From assembly GCA_038148895.1 (NCBI GenBank), contig JBBVGQ010000004.1: a stretch of 64,000 bases of DNA. One strand, written 5' to 3'. Of the stretch, positions 17,526-26,829 are shown in pieces. The translations under genes were made by a program, and so were the position numbers. Every line of letters begins with the position of its first letter. Positions within the stretch are counted from its first letter, which is position 1. Under the pieces are notes generated by a model. It saw nothing but the letters and a program-made list of their open reading frames with translations, was not told the DNA's origin and ran no database searches. The DNA is from Tamlana sp038148895. GTDB taxonomy: Bacteria > Bacteroidota > Bacteroidia > Flavobacteriales > Flavobacteriaceae.

Positions 17526-19376
17526 TTATTCAACAATATCCATTTCAACCTTCAGATTATCAATGATGAACTCCTGTCTATCTGGTGTGTTTTTCCCCAT
17601 ATAAAATGACAATAATTCCTCAATGGACATGCCCTCATCCAACATTACAGGATCTAAACGCATATCATCACCAATAAAATGTTTAAACTCATCTGGCGAA
17701 ATTTCACCTAACCCTTTAAATCGGGTAATTTCTGGTTTGGGTTTTAGCTTTTCAATGGCATTTATGCGTTCTTCTTCAGAATAACAATATATGGTTTCCT
17801 TTTTATTTCGAACCCTAAAAAGTGGTGTTTGCAAAATATATAAATGGCCTTCTTTAATCACTTCTGGGAAAAATTGAAGAAAAAAGGTAATCAGCAATAA
17901 GCGAATATGCATACCATCGACATCTGCATCTGTAGCGATTACCACATTATTGTAACGTAAATCTTCCAGCGATTCCTCAATATTTAAAGCGGCTTGAAGC
18001 AGATTGAATTCTTCGTTTTCGTAAACAATTTTTTTAGTTAAGCCGTAGCAATTAAGTGGTTTACCTTTTAAACTAAATACAGCCTGGGTATTTACATCCC
18101 GCGATTTTGTTATGCTACCCGAAGCCGAATCTCCCTCAGTAATAAATAAAGTTGTTTCAAGATTTCGGTCACTTTTGGTATCGCCAAAATGCACTCTGCA
18201 ATCGCGTAATTTTTTATTGTGAAGACTTGCTTTTTTTGCACGATCTCGAGCCAATTTTCGGATTCCGGAAAGCTCTTTACGTTCGCGTTCAGCTTGCAAA
18301 ATCTTGCGCTGTATTTTTTCAGCGGTGTCGGTATTCTTATGCAAATAATTATCGAGATTGGTTTTCACAAAATCATTGATAAAGGTGCGCACCGTTGGAT
18401 GATCACCACCCATATCAGTAGAGCCCAATTTTGTTTTGGTCTGGCTTTCAAAAACAGGTTCCATAACCTTAATGGCAATGGCGCTTACAATAGATTTTCT
18501 TATATCGGAAGGATCATAGTTTTTACCAAAATATTCACGGATGGTTTTTACCAAAGCTTCCCTAAAAGCATTTAAGTGTGTCCCTCCCTGGGTAGTATTC
18601 TGCCCGTTTACAAAAGAGTGATACTCCTCACTATATTGGGTTTTACTGTGTGTTAAGGCTACTTCAATATCTTCCCCTCGAAGATGAATGATTGGATATA
18701 ATGTATCTGACTCATTTATGGTTTCACTTAATAAATCCTTTAACCCATTTTCACTATAATATTTTTCGCCATTAAAAACTATGGTTAGCCCAGGGTTGAG
18801 ATACACATAGTTTTTGAGCATTTTAACGACATACTCATTCCTGAACTTGTAATTTTTGAAAATTGTTTCATCAGGAATAAATGATACTTTGGTGCCCTTT
18901 CTTCGGGTAGTATCATCAAGCATTTCGTGGTTGGTAAGATTTCCTTGCTCGAATTCCGCTGAAGCAGACTTTCCATCCCGATTCGATTCAACCCTAAAAT
19001 AATTTGAGAGCGCGTTTACCGCTTTGGTACCCACACCGTTTAATCCAACTGATTTTTTAAAGGCTTTGGAGTCGTACTTTCCACCGGTGTTCATTTTCGA
19101 AACCACATCGACTACTTTCCCTAGGGGAATACCTCGACCATAATCGCGCACTATCACCTTGTTGCCTTGAATGGAAATCTCAATGGTTTTGCCTGCTCCC
19201 ATGACAAACTCGTCAATGGAGTTGTCTAAAACCTCCTTAAGCAGAATGTAAATACCATCATCTGGCGAACTACCATCACCGAGCTTTCCAATATACATTC
19301 CAGGGCGCATACGGATATGCTCCTTCCAGTCTAAAGAACGTATATTATCTTCGGTGTAATTGATTTGTTCCGCCAT
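17526..19376 (-). CDS. parE: DNA topoisomerase IV subunit B
   Basis: 616 residues with the full GHKL ATPase and TOPRIM organisation: RPGMYIGKLGD (about 24-34), LLKEVLDNSIDEF with the catalytic Glu and Mg-binding Asn (about 45-57), DYGRGIP, the ATP-lid glycine run VGLNGVGTKAVNALS, the TOPRIM motif ITEGDSASG (about 408) and DADVDGMHI (about 482). The length of about 600 rather than 800 residues and the missing GyrB insert favour ParE. It supplies ATP-driven strand passage to ParC. A possible small gene lies between it and parC, and the three may form one transcript. Confidence 0.93.
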   Translation of the reverse strand: MAEQINYTEDNIRSLDWKEHIRMRPGMYIGKLGDGSSPDDGIYILLKEVLDNSIDEFVMGAGKTIEISIQGNKVIVRDYGRGIPLGKVVDVVSKMNTGGKYDSKAFKKSVGLNGVGTKAVNALSNYFRVESNRDGKSASAEFEQGNLTNHEMLDDTTRRKGTKVSFIPDETIFKNYKFRNEYVVKMLKNYVYLNPGLTIVFNGEKYYSENGLKDLLSETINESDTLYPIIHLRGEDIEVALTHSKTQYSEEYHSFVNGQNTTQGGTHLNAFREALVKTIREYFGKNYDPSDIRKSIVSAIAIKVMEPVFESQTKTKLGSTDMGGDHPTVRTFINDFVKTNLDNYLHKNTDTAEKIQRKILQAERERKELSGIRKLARDRAKKASLHNKKLRDCRVHFGDTKSDRNLETTLFITEGDSASGSITKSRDVNTQAVFSLKGKPLNCYGLTKKIVYENEEFNLLQAALNIEESLEDLRYNNVVIATDADVDGMHIRLLLITFFLQFFPEVIKEGHLYILQTPLFRVRNKKETIYCYSEEERINAIEKLKPKPEITRFKGLGEISPDEFKHFIGDDMRLDPVMLDEGMSIEELLSFYMGKNTPDRQEFIIDNLKVEMDIVE

Positions 19377-19460
19377 ATATCTACTCAGTAAAATTCAGTG
19401 AGGGGTTGCTAATATAGCATAACCAAATAAAAAAAGAAAAGGGCAATAAACAAAGTAATT

Positions 19461-19483
19461 AACAATATCTGCTTGATATTGTT
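19461..19483. terminator. Hairpin downstream of the DMT gene
   Basis: AACAATATC (19461-19469), loop TGCTT, GATATTGTT (19475-19483): a perfect 9-bp stem 12 bp past the stop of the minus-strand transporter gene and upstream of parE. It lacks a long T run on the minus strand, so it may be a weak terminator or an mRNA-stabilising hairpin. Confidence 0.4.
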
Positions 19484-19495
19484 GAGAACCTCAAT

Positions 19496-20401
19496 TTAGG
19501 CCGCGGCCTTCTTTTTGGTTGAAACGAGGAGGATGCCAATAATAACTACCAGAGCACCAAATAATTGCATCATGGTAAGATGTTCATTTAAAAATATTGC
19601 TGCCAAAACTATGGTTGAAATAGGCCCAAAACCAGCTATAACGGCAAAATTAGATGAATTGATCCGATTAATAGCCTCCGATACCAAATAGGAAGGGATA
19701 ACGGTTGCAAAAATGGCAATCAAGAAACCCAACAGATAAACTTCCCATGGATAATTTAGAATATCAATTTTAGATACTAAACCGTAATGGACAAACACGC
19801 AGATACAAGAAACCAGCATGGCATAAGATGTAAACTTAACCACGCCCAATTTTGGTATTAACCAGCCGCTTCCCACCAAATAGGAAGCATATGTAATGGC
19901 ACAAAGCAATATTAAGAAGCCGCCAATAAAGGTGTCATTTCCTGAAATGGCCACTTCGCCCCAAAAGGCAATTACAATGCCCACATAACTCAAAATAATG
20001 GCTATAATTTGGGTTTTAGTAATCGGTTTATTCAAAAACAATCGATTAAAAATTAGGATGATGGTTGGATACAAAAACAGAATAATGCGTTCTAAACTTG
20101 CCTTGATGTAAACTAGCCCGACAAAATCGAAATAGCTGGACAAGTAATACCCCAAAAAACCAAAAAACGCTACCCAAGTATAATCTTTTGAGGTGATTTT
20201 AACCTTATTTTCCTTTCTACTATAAATAACGGCCACAACCAAATAAAATGGAAAAGAAAACAGCATGCGCAACAACAAAACACTTAGGGCATCAACTTGA
20301 TATTGATAGGCCAATTTTACCATCACCGCTTTGGAAGAGAACATCACGATACCGATTATACCGAGTAAAATGCCGTAAATAAATGATTTGGTTGACTTCA
20401 T
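19496..20401 (-). CDS. DMT superfamily (EamA) transporter
   Basis: 301 residues with ten predicted membrane helices in two five-helix EamA repeats. The first repeat runs from MKSTKSFIYGILLGIIGIVMF to about residue 145, and the second has the typical ending FAVIAGFGPISTIVLAAIFLNEHLTMMQLFGALVVIIGILL. Such proteins export metabolites or amino acids across the inner membrane; the substrate cannot be inferred. The gene stands alone between parE and ychF. The C-terminus is a short basic and Ala tail (STKKKAAA). Confidence 0.88.
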   Translation of the reverse strand: MKSTKSFIYGILLGIIGIVMFSSKAVMVKLAYQYQVDALSVLLLRMLFSFPFYLVVAVIYSRKENKVKITSKDYTWVAFFGFLGYYLSSYFDFVGLVYIKASLERIILFLYPTIILIFNRLFLNKPITKTQIIAIILSYVGIVIAFWGEVAISGNDTFIGGFLILLCAITYASYLVGSGWLIPKLGVVKFTSYAMLVSCICVFVHYGLVSKIDILNYPWEVYLLGFLIAIFATVIPSYLVSEAINRINSSNFAVIAGFGPISTIVLAAIFLNEHLTMMQLFGALVVIIGILLVSTKKKAAA

Positions 20402-20540
20402 AAAAACGAAAATCGGAAACCTATTATCGTTTATTTTTCAAAAATTGAAGAAATTACGACGTTCATATTATAAATGGAACGCATAATTGAATGGAATATG
20501 TTTAGCAGGAAAAAGCTTATGGCTTATATTTTATGACAAA

Positions 20541-21635
20541 CTAAACATTAAACAAGAAATGCATCACATCGCCATCTTTAACCACATAGTTTTTCCCTTC
20601 AACTCGCATTTTTCCGGCTTCTTTGACCTTGGCCTCACTACCGTGAGTGATGTAATCGTTGTAAGCAATAACCTCGGCACGGATAAAGCCTTTTTCAAAA
20701 TCGGTGTGAATTACGCCTGCCGCTTGTGGAGCAGTAGCGCCTACATCAATGGTCCATGCACGTACTTCCTTAACACCGGCTGTAAAATAGGTCTGTTGTT
20801 TCAATAGTTTATAAGCACCACGAATCAATTTTGCAGAACCCGGTTCGTCCAGCCCAATATCCTGAAGAAACATTTGGCGTTCTTCGTAATCATCAAGTTC
20901 GTTAATATCAGCCTCAGTTCCAACAGCAAGTACCAAAACCTCAGCATTTTCATTTTTAACGGCTTCCTTTACTTTTTCAACATAGGCATTACCCGAAACC
21001 GCAGAACCTTCATCCACATTACAAACGTACATCACGGGTTTATCTGTAATAAACTGCGCGGGTTTTACAAAATCGCTATAATCATCCTCAGAAAACTCTA
21101 AAGCCCTAACCGACGTTCCTGTTTCCAATCCTGCTTTTATCTGCAGCAAAACAGCCTCTTCTTTTTGAGCCTCTTTATTACCCGTTTTGGCAGCGCGCTT
21201 CACTTTATCCAGTTTTTTTTCAACGGTTTCCAAATCCTTCAATTGTAATTCCATATCGATGGTTTCCTTATCACGAATGGGATTCACGCTACCATCAACA
21301 TGAACAATGTTATCGTTATCAAAACAACGCAATACATGCAGAATTGCATCAGTCTCGCGAATGTTTGCTAAAAATTGGTTGCCCAAACCTTCACCCTTAC
21401 TGGCACCTTTTACCAATCCGGCAATATCTACAATTTCAACGGTCGCAGGCATAACACGCTCGGGCTTCACCAAAGATTCTAGTTTTTCTAACCTTGGATC
21501 TGGCACATTTACCACACCAATATTAGGTTCTATGGTACAAAATGGAAAGTTGGCACTTTGCGCTTTTGCATTTGATAAACAATTGAACAACGTTGACTTT
21601 CCTACGTTCGGCAATCCTACGATACCTGCTTTCAT
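20541..21635 (-). CDS. ychF: Redox-regulated ATPase/GTPase YchF (OBG family)
   Basis: 364 residues, the usual YchF length. The P-loop GLPNVGKST lies at residues 7-15, the switch region NFPFCTIEPNIGVVNVPDPRL at about 28-49, and DIAGLVKGASKGEGLGN at about 70-86. NVDEG replaces the canonical NKxD G4 motif, the family hallmark that shifts preference to ATP. The C-terminal TGS domain ends in the typical VKDGDVMHFLFNV. The protein associates with ribosomes and stress responses. A -7 element lies at 21692-21699 and gives a leader of about 50 nt containing a small hairpin. Confidence 0.95.
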   Translation of the reverse strand: MKAGIVGLPNVGKSTLFNCLSNAKAQSANFPFCTIEPNIGVVNVPDPRLEKLESLVKPERVMPATVEIVDIAGLVKGASKGEGLGNQFLANIRETDAILHVLRCFDNDNIVHVDGSVNPIRDKETIDMELQLKDLETVEKKLDKVKRAAKTGNKEAQKEEAVLLQIKAGLETGTSVRALEFSEDDYSDFVKPAQFITDKPVMYVCNVDEGSAVSGNAYVEKVKEAVKNENAEVLVLAVGTEADINELDDYEERQMFLQDIGLDEPGSAKLIRGAYKLLKQQTYFTAGVKEVRAWTIDVGATAPQAAGVIHTDFEKGFIRAEVIAYNDYITHGSEAKVKEAGKMRVEGKNYVVKDGDVMHFLFNV

Positions 21636-21691
21636 TTTTTAGTAGCTATTTAATTAAAAAGACAAGAACCAAGCTTTGGTTTTTGCGAGTG

Positions 21692-21699
21692 CAAATGTA
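21692..21699 (-). promoter_or_regulatory. -7 promoter element of ychF
   Basis: On the minus strand the bases read TACATTTG, matching the Bacteroidota TAnnTTTG element, about 57 bp upstream of the ychF ATG. No good -33 TTTG is visible at the expected distance. Confidence 0.45.
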
Positions 21700-21791
21700 G
21701 TCATTTCCATTATTATTTTTTGTAACATTATTTGGCTTTAATCGTTTTAACTTTTAAAGGCCCAAGATGGGTTTCTATCTACTCAATATTG

Positions 21792-23264
21792 ATGAAGAAA
21801 ATACTTTTTGTTTTAGCCATGGCATTTGGCACTTGTTTTTGCTTCTCGCAAAGCATAACAGCTAAGTTAATAGATAAAAACAATGGCAACCCCATAACTT
21901 ACGCCACCATCAAAACAGGGGAATTTACGGGTGTAATTTCTAATGAAGAAGGATATTTCACGATAAATCTGGATAATGCATCGAGTATGGTAACCATTTC
22001 CTGTTTGGGCTATCAAAACAAAACGCTTTCTATTCAAGAAATAAAAAACTCTGGACTTGTAATTGAACTGGCGGAAGCCGTTAATCAATTAGCTGAAGTT
22101 TATTTGAGCAACAAAGAACCCAATGCCGATTCAATTATAGCTAAAGTAAAACGGAATATTTCTAAAAACTACGATTACGAATTGAACAAATACCATGTTT
22201 TTAGAAGAAATTCCGATTACGTAGATTTTAAAAGCCTGGCATTTGAAATTGAAAAAGCATCACACGTCAAGAAAAAGAATATTGAACAAGCCAATACGGA
22301 TTTGATGGCACTTTCAAAAAAAATACGCGAAAGCGATATGACCCATTTTACTGATTTTAAAGGCGAATTGTACAGCTTTAATTTAGATAGCAGCAAACTC
22401 ATCGTCAATAAAGCCACCAAACTGATTGACTATAAAAATGATTTTTCCATTGAAGATGTTCAAACCAAAGCCACACAAATTATGCTCACTTATTTAGATA
22501 CCACAAAAACCTACAAAGTAAAAACAGGTATTTTTAAAGTTGAAGATTCGCTGTCACTCAAAGATGAAGACTTTGAAAAGGAAGAAAAAAACGAGTTCAA
22601 CATAACAAATTTAAATAACGAAACCCGCAATATGTTGCGAAAGACACAGTACTGCAATAACTCCTTTTTAAGCAACATTTTAGATAGCGATTTATATGAG
22701 TATGCTTTTGAATACATGACCATTAATAACGACAAACTAACCTATGTCATTAATTTTGAACCCCGAAAAGGAAAGGCCATATACACCGGAAAAATTTATG
22801 TTGCCGATTCCACATATGCTGTAACAAGGCTTGATTATAACTTTTATAAAAATCGACATGGCGGCAAATTGAACTTAAAACTACTTCTTGGCGTAAAGTA
22901 TATAGCCAATGTAAGCGAAGGCACCTTGTTATTTGAAAAGAACAAAAACAACACCTACCACCTAAAATACTTGAAAGAGACCGAGGGCAGTTATTTTTAT
23001 GTTAACCGCGATTTAAAGTTTATTGAAAACAGCCGGGCAAAAAATAAAATTGGTTTTAGCTTTAAAATTGAAGGTGATAACCGTAGCAAAAAAGAACTCC
23101 TTTTTACAGATAACAGCAAGCTGACCTTAAATGATTTTGCCTCTATAAAACAAGACAGCATTGCGCCATACAAAGTACTTGATAGGTTTGAGGACACCCT
23201 TTGGCAAGACGATGAAACATTAGAGCCTTTGCAGGAGATGAAGGCCTTTGGTGTTGGGAAATGA
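21792..23264 (+). CDS. Carboxypeptidase-regulatory-like domain protein, envelope
   Basis: 490 residues from the ATG at 21792 (MKKILFVLAMAFGTCFCFSQ, a clear signal peptide). A TTG 60 bp further upstream would add an unlikely N-terminus and is rejected. Residues about 20-100 form a CarboxypepD_reg-like domain (AKLIDKNNGNPITYATI, GYFTINLDN, CLGYQNKTL). The remainder has helical linkers and beta segments (YVINFEPRKGKAIYTGKIYVAD, DSTYAVTRLDYNFY) like the second half of the 12422-13687 protein, so the two are paralogous in layout. There is no barrel or plug. Periplasmic or outer-membrane location is likely and function unknown. Confidence 0.75.
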   Translation: MKKILFVLAMAFGTCFCFSQSITAKLIDKNNGNPITYATIKTGEFTGVISNEEGYFTINLDNASSMVTISCLGYQNKTLSIQEIKNSGLVIELAEAVNQLAEVYLSNKEPNADSIIAKVKRNISKNYDYELNKYHVFRRNSDYVDFKSLAFEIEKASHVKKKNIEQANTDLMALSKKIRESDMTHFTDFKGELYSFNLDSSKLIVNKATKLIDYKNDFSIEDVQTKATQIMLTYLDTTKTYKVKTGIFKVEDSLSLKDEDFEKEEKNEFNITNLNNETRNMLRKTQYCNNSFLSNILDSDLYEYAFEYMTINNDKLTYVINFEPRKGKAIYTGKIYVADSTYAVTRLDYNFYKNRHGGKLNLKLLLGVKYIANVSEGTLLFEKNKNNTYHLKYLKETEGSYFYVNRDLKFIENSRAKNKIGFSFKIEGDNRSKKELLFTDNSKLTLNDFASIKQDSIAPYKVLDRFEDTLWQDDETLEPLQEMKAFGVGK

Positions 23265-23299
23265 GTTTGGGTGTTACGCTTATCGGTTTGTATTAGAAT

Positions 23300-23358
23300 A
23301 GTGCGGTTTTGTGTCCTAGGATTTTCCGCAGGAAAATCAGAGAGACCAAATACGCACT
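23300..23358 (-). repeat. attC-like imperfect hairpin beside an orphan gene
   Basis: AGTGCG (23300-23305) pairs with CGCACT (23353-23358). Inside lies a perfect 8-bp stem, GATTTTCC (23320-23327) with loop GCA and GGAAAATC (23331-23338). Short mismatched and bulged segments separate the outer and inner stems. This bulged long hairpin resembles recombination sites of integron cassettes in shape, but no integrase gene is present in the window. It lies 35 bp beyond the stop of the minus-strand gene at 23393-24358. There is no T tract, so it is not a plain terminator. Confidence 0.55.
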
Positions 23359-23392
23359 AACTTTTGGTTTTGTAATAAACTACGCATTGTTT

Positions 23393-24358
23393 TTATACGA
23401 TGTTAGCACCAGTATTTTTATTCTTTTGCATCCTATAACATAAATACAAAAATACTACAAGGATAATTGTTAGCTTAAAAATAAGAGCAATCAAATTTCT
23501 CTCGCTCGTAAAATAATCAGCTATTGAAGTTAATAGACTTAGAGTTTGAGAATAAAAAGCGATTCCAATACAGACCAATGAGAATATTAATTGATTTTTA
23601 AAATTAATCCCAATTACAATACCAAAGCATACAAAAAAAAGGGTCAGAAAACTATTTAAATATCGTTCGTTTTTGCTCCAATTTGATTTCTTTATTTGTT
23701 TTGTCAAAATTTGATTTTGTCTAATTTTTGTCTGTAGTGTAAACAAATCTCTACGATTGTATTCAGTTATGAATTTGTTTTTTGTTAGACTATATTCTTC
23801 AAGTTCCCTAATAGAAAAATCATTTTGAATTATGCTGTCAGGAATTTTTTGAAATAAGTCAGAGATTATCTTCTTTTGGGATGAACTTTCGGTATTCAAT
23901 GAGTCAGTATACTTTACGATTAGTCGAATACTCATCATATCCGAATTCGTTTTCTTAAGTTCCATTTCCTTTTCTGCTCTTTCTTGAGTATTGAAAGGTT
24001 CTTTTTTTGCGTTTTCATATCTGTCGAGATAAGAGGTCATTCGTAATTCAGGGACAACTTTATCTGATAATAAAAAAATCAGTCCTCCAAAGATTAATGA
24101 TACAAGTAATCCGAATTTTACCAATTTGGATAATGAAACTTTATCATTTAATGAATATACTGTGACTAATATAAAAGCGATGAAAATCCCAAAATTTATA
24201 ACTGATGCGATTTGACTAAAACTGAAAATAATTCCGTATGTCAAATTAAAGCCAAATTCTTTAAAATATAAGCTAATGGTTTCAACTATCAAGAATATGT
24301 AGTAAATCAGGCTGCTTATTAAAAAATATTTTATGAATTTTGGCAGTATTTTGGTCAT
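23393..24358 (-). CDS. Orphan six-helix membrane protein
   Basis: 321 residues: three membrane helices in the first 105 residues, a charged soluble segment of about 130 residues (KKEPFNTQERAEKEMELKK, SSSQKKIISDLFQKIP), then three more helices. This 3+3 layout resembles LptF/LptG permeases, but no family motif is seen and the length is slightly short, so it is left unnamed. The composition (many Ile, Phe, Lys, Ser) is more A/T-biased than that of its neighbours. A hairpin with a 9-bp stem (24376-24404) sits just upstream of its start and an attC-like hairpin just after its stop. The gene therefore looks like an acquired cassette. Confidence 0.7.
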   Translation of the reverse strand: MTKILPKFIKYFLISSLIYYIFLIVETISLYFKEFGFNLTYGIIFSFSQIASVINFGIFIAFILVTVYSLNDKVSLSKLVKFGLLVSLIFGGLIFLLSDKVVPELRMTSYLDRYENAKKEPFNTQERAEKEMELKKTNSDMMSIRLIVKYTDSLNTESSSQKKIISDLFQKIPDSIIQNDFSIRELEEYSLTKNKFITEYNRRDLFTLQTKIRQNQILTKQIKKSNWSKNERYLNSFLTLFFVCFGIVIGINFKNQLIFSLVCIGIAFYSQTLSLLTSIADYFTSERNLIALIFKLTIILVVFLYLCYRMQKNKNTGANIV

Positions 24359-24375
24359 ATTGGTGCTAAAGTAAA

Positions 24376-24404
24376 GATAAAAAGCAGTTTCAATTCTTTT
24401 TATC
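24376..24404 (-). repeat. Inverted repeat upstream of the orphan membrane gene
   Basis: GATAAAAAG (24376-24384) and CTTTTTATC (24396-24404) are perfect inverted repeats with an 11-base loop, 18-46 bp upstream of the minus-strand ATG at 24358. It could be a leader hairpin, an operator, or the other boundary of an inserted unit. Confidence 0.4.
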
Positions 24405-24498
24405 GATTGATAAACGAAATTATATATTTATTATCAGAAAATCAATACAGACCAGATTATAGACAAAAATTATTTAAGGCATTAAACGATTTTCCTAA

Positions 24499-25776
24499 TC
24501 AGTTACATAGGTTTTCTTCAATCCAGTTTTGCCTAAAGTTTTCGTATCCTGAACCAGCATCAAAATTTACAACCGACCAAAAACATTGTTTTGGTTTTTG
24601 CTCTTTGTCAAACAGTAAGGGATAGGTTGCCCGCCCAGGTGCAAAATAGAATTCAAGCCAAGTATAACTATCTGAAATATGCCAGAACGAAAGCTTATCT
24701 ATTTTGTCACTTTCTTCCCTAAATACTTTAAATATGTCATCATAACGTGCGGTTAGATTTTCTTCTACTGAAACATATGCCATTTCTGCTGCATTTGTGT
24801 TTCCGTTGTAAACATCTATGTCCAGCTCGCTTATTAAAAACTTCAGGTCCACGCCATATTGTTGCCCTAAGTTATGAAAGTCGTTAATCATATTCCTTAT
24901 TTGTCCTGTGCTTGGCCAATTCAAAAACCAATGAGCCTGTTCTGCAATAGCATCTATTTTTACACCTTTTTCAAGCAGTGCACCAATCACTTTTAATGCT
25001 TTTGCTCTTTTCTGTGAATCTGCAAGTCCATATTCATTAAACACCAATAACGCATCGGGGTCGGCTTCTTGGGTAAACTGAAAAGCCAGTTCGATGAACT
25101 CGGGACCAATTATTTCATACCAATAAGATGGCCTGTAAAGGTTATCTGGGTTTGTATTGTCTGTTGAAATAACTTCATTGACAACGTCCCAATATTTTAT
25201 TTTTCCTTTGTAGCGACCAACAACATTACTGATATGGGTTTTCATTCTTTCAATCAGTTTTTCTCTTGATACTTGATTGTTGGGATTATCAGGACTTTGA
25301 AACATCCATTCGCTCGTTTGCCAGTGCCAAACTAGGCAATGCCCGTGAAATTCTTTACCATTCATTTGGGCAAAAGCCAAAAGATTATCGGCATCATCCC
25401 AGCGCCAATCGCCTTCAAATGGCTGAACGTAATTTGGCTTTAGCTCATTTTCGGGTGTAATGGCATCAAAGTGGTATTTCACGAGTTCTCCTTCTGCAGA
25501 AAATCTTTGATGATTCGCCATGGCTACACCCAAAGGAAAATCATTTTTATATTTTTGATTAAGCGGTGGAACGAATCCATAACTTTCGTAATAGTATTTA
25601 TCTTCTTCAGCAATAGATAGGCCTGAAGGTGCCTCAATTATTTCAGCATTTTTACAATCAAATTTTACCGTTTCTGTTTTGCACGAGAAAAGGCAAGAAA
25701 AAAGCAGCAAAGCGCAAACAGTAAGCCTTAAATTAAGCGTAATATATTTCGTAATCGCTAGCATATTGGTTAGCAC
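24499..25776 (-). CDS. GH10 endo-1,4-beta-xylanase lipoprotein
   Basis: 425 residues. A lipoprotein signal ends at LFSC (Cys32), so the enzyme is probably membrane-anchored. The GH10 barrel shows ITPENELKPNYVQPFEG (about 106-122), HGHCLVWHWQ (144-153), the acid/base Glu201 in WDVVNEV and the nucleophile Glu317 in ISELDI. These residues retain the catalytic pair for retaining hydrolysis of xylan or xylo-oligosaccharides. An insert of about 65 residues before the barrel contains two Cys. It lies 21 bp downstream of the Gfo/Idh oxidoreductase gene on the same strand, so it is probably in its operon. There is no SusC/D pair or other glycosidase nearby, so it is not part of a full polysaccharide locus. 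Confidence 0.92.
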   Translation of the reverse strand: MLTNMLAITKYITLNLRLTVCALLLFSCLFSCKTETVKFDCKNAEIIEAPSGLSIAEEDKYYYESYGFVPPLNQKYKNDFPLGVAMANHQRFSAEGELVKYHFDAITPENELKPNYVQPFEGDWRWDDADNLLAFAQMNGKEFHGHCLVWHWQTSEWMFQSPDNPNNQVSREKLIERMKTHISNVVGRYKGKIKYWDVVNEVISTDNTNPDNLYRPSYWYEIIGPEFIELAFQFTQEADPDALLVFNEYGLADSQKRAKALKVIGALLEKGVKIDAIAEQAHWFLNWPSTGQIRNMINDFHNLGQQYGVDLKFLISELDIDVYNGNTNAAEMAYVSVEENLTARYDDIFKVFREESDKIDKLSFWHISDSYTWLEFYFAPGRATYPLLFDKEQKPKQCFWSVVNFDAGSGYENFRQNWIEENLCN

Positions 25777-25797
25777 TTGAATTAATTCAACACAACA

Positions 25798-26790
25798 TTA
25801 AAACTGGCTTTTATAAATCTCCAAAACCATTTCGGTGGCATTTCTAGCCGACTCACCTGTAATAAGACAATCGTTACCTGTTTTAATGGCATTTACAAAA
25901 TCGTTCAGTATGATTTCATGGTTGGTGGTATCGGCTACCGCGGCGGTTGCTGCACCAGTATGTGTGTTTTCTTTTGCTTTTTGTGTGGTAGGGTTTTGAA
26001 TTCCATCAATGTCCCAATGGGTAATCACATCGTTTTCTAAAATAAGGTAACCTTTGCTGGTATAAATTTCCATTTTGGCTGGGAAGCCTGGTTTTGTAGC
26101 TGTTGAAGCTGTTATGGTACCGATTATTCCAGAAGCATGTTCAAATATGGCTGCACCGTGGTCTTCAACCTCAATATCGTGGGCAAAAGTGCCCAATTTA
26201 CTGACCACTTTTTTAGGCTTTCCAAAAAACCAATAATATAAATCGATATAATGTGAGGCTTGCTGAATAAACGGGCCGCCTCCATCAATGTTATAAGTTC
26301 CACGATATGGTGAAGAATCGTAATAGGCTTGGTCGCGATAATTTTTTACGGACAGATCCACTGAAAATATACGCCCTAACTCATCGGCATCAATTAACTT
26401 TTTCACAACGGGATTATCTGAACTATAACGCCTTTGGTAGGCCACGCCCAATTGAACTTTATGCTCTTTACAGGCCGTAATCATTTGGTCTATGCTTTCC
26501 AATGTAATGTCAATGGGTTTTTCGCATAGCACGTGCTTGCCCAATTTTGCTGCTTCAACGGCGCTAACATGATGAAGGCCATTTGGGGTGCACACAATAA
26601 CGGCATCAAAATCAATATTTATTTCTGAAATACTTTTAAAAAAGGGAAGATGGCTTAGCGATTGTGGCTTTTCAGATTTGCCGGAAACCACTGCAACAAC
26701 TTCGGCATTAGCAATATTTTTAACTGCCGAAAGATAGGTGTTGGCAATATTACCACTTCCTATGATGGCAAACTTAACAATAGAATTCAT
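25798..26790 (-). CDS. Gfo/Idh/MocA family oxidoreductase
   Basis: 330 residues. The N-terminal Rossmann fold has the NAD(P) motif IGSGNIANTY (about 10-19). The family signature CEKPIDITLESI with the conserved Lys of the EKP motif lies at about 89-100, and the substrate-domain motif GGGPFIQQASHYIDLYYWFFG with the catalytic-site His lies at about 170-190. These enzymes oxidise or reduce sugars, inositols or sugar-nucleotide derivatives. Its position directly upstream of a xylanase lipoprotein suggests a carbohydrate substrate, but this is only contextual. It is 39 bp downstream of the thiamine pyrophosphokinase gene. Confidence 0.9.
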   Translation of the reverse strand: MNSIVKFAIIGSGNIANTYLSAVKNIANAEVVAVVSGKSEKPQSLSHLPFFKSISEINIDFDAVIVCTPNGLHHVSAVEAAKLGKHVLCEKPIDITLESIDQMITACKEHKVQLGVAYQRRYSSDNPVVKKLIDADELGRIFSVDLSVKNYRDQAYYDSSPYRGTYNIDGGGPFIQQASHYIDLYYWFFGKPKKVVSKLGTFAHDIEVEDHGAAIFEHASGIIGTITASTATKPGFPAKMEIYTSKGYLILENDVITHWDIDGIQNPTTQKAKENTHTGAATAAVADTTNHEIILNDFVNAIKTGNDCLITGESARNATEMVLEIYKSQF

Positions 26791-26829
26791 GATGATTTTT
26801 ATTGGTTTGGTGTTCTGCTAAGTTACAGT

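Noticed and set aside
21732..21791. TTG start at 21732 for the carboxypeptidase-regulatory-like gene
   Set aside because: Adds 20 residues before a clear signal peptide beginning MKKILFVL; the ATG at 21792 is better.
23393..24358. Assignment of the orphan membrane gene as LptF or LptG
   Set aside because: Only the 3+3 helix layout agrees; no diagnostic motifs and no lpt context.
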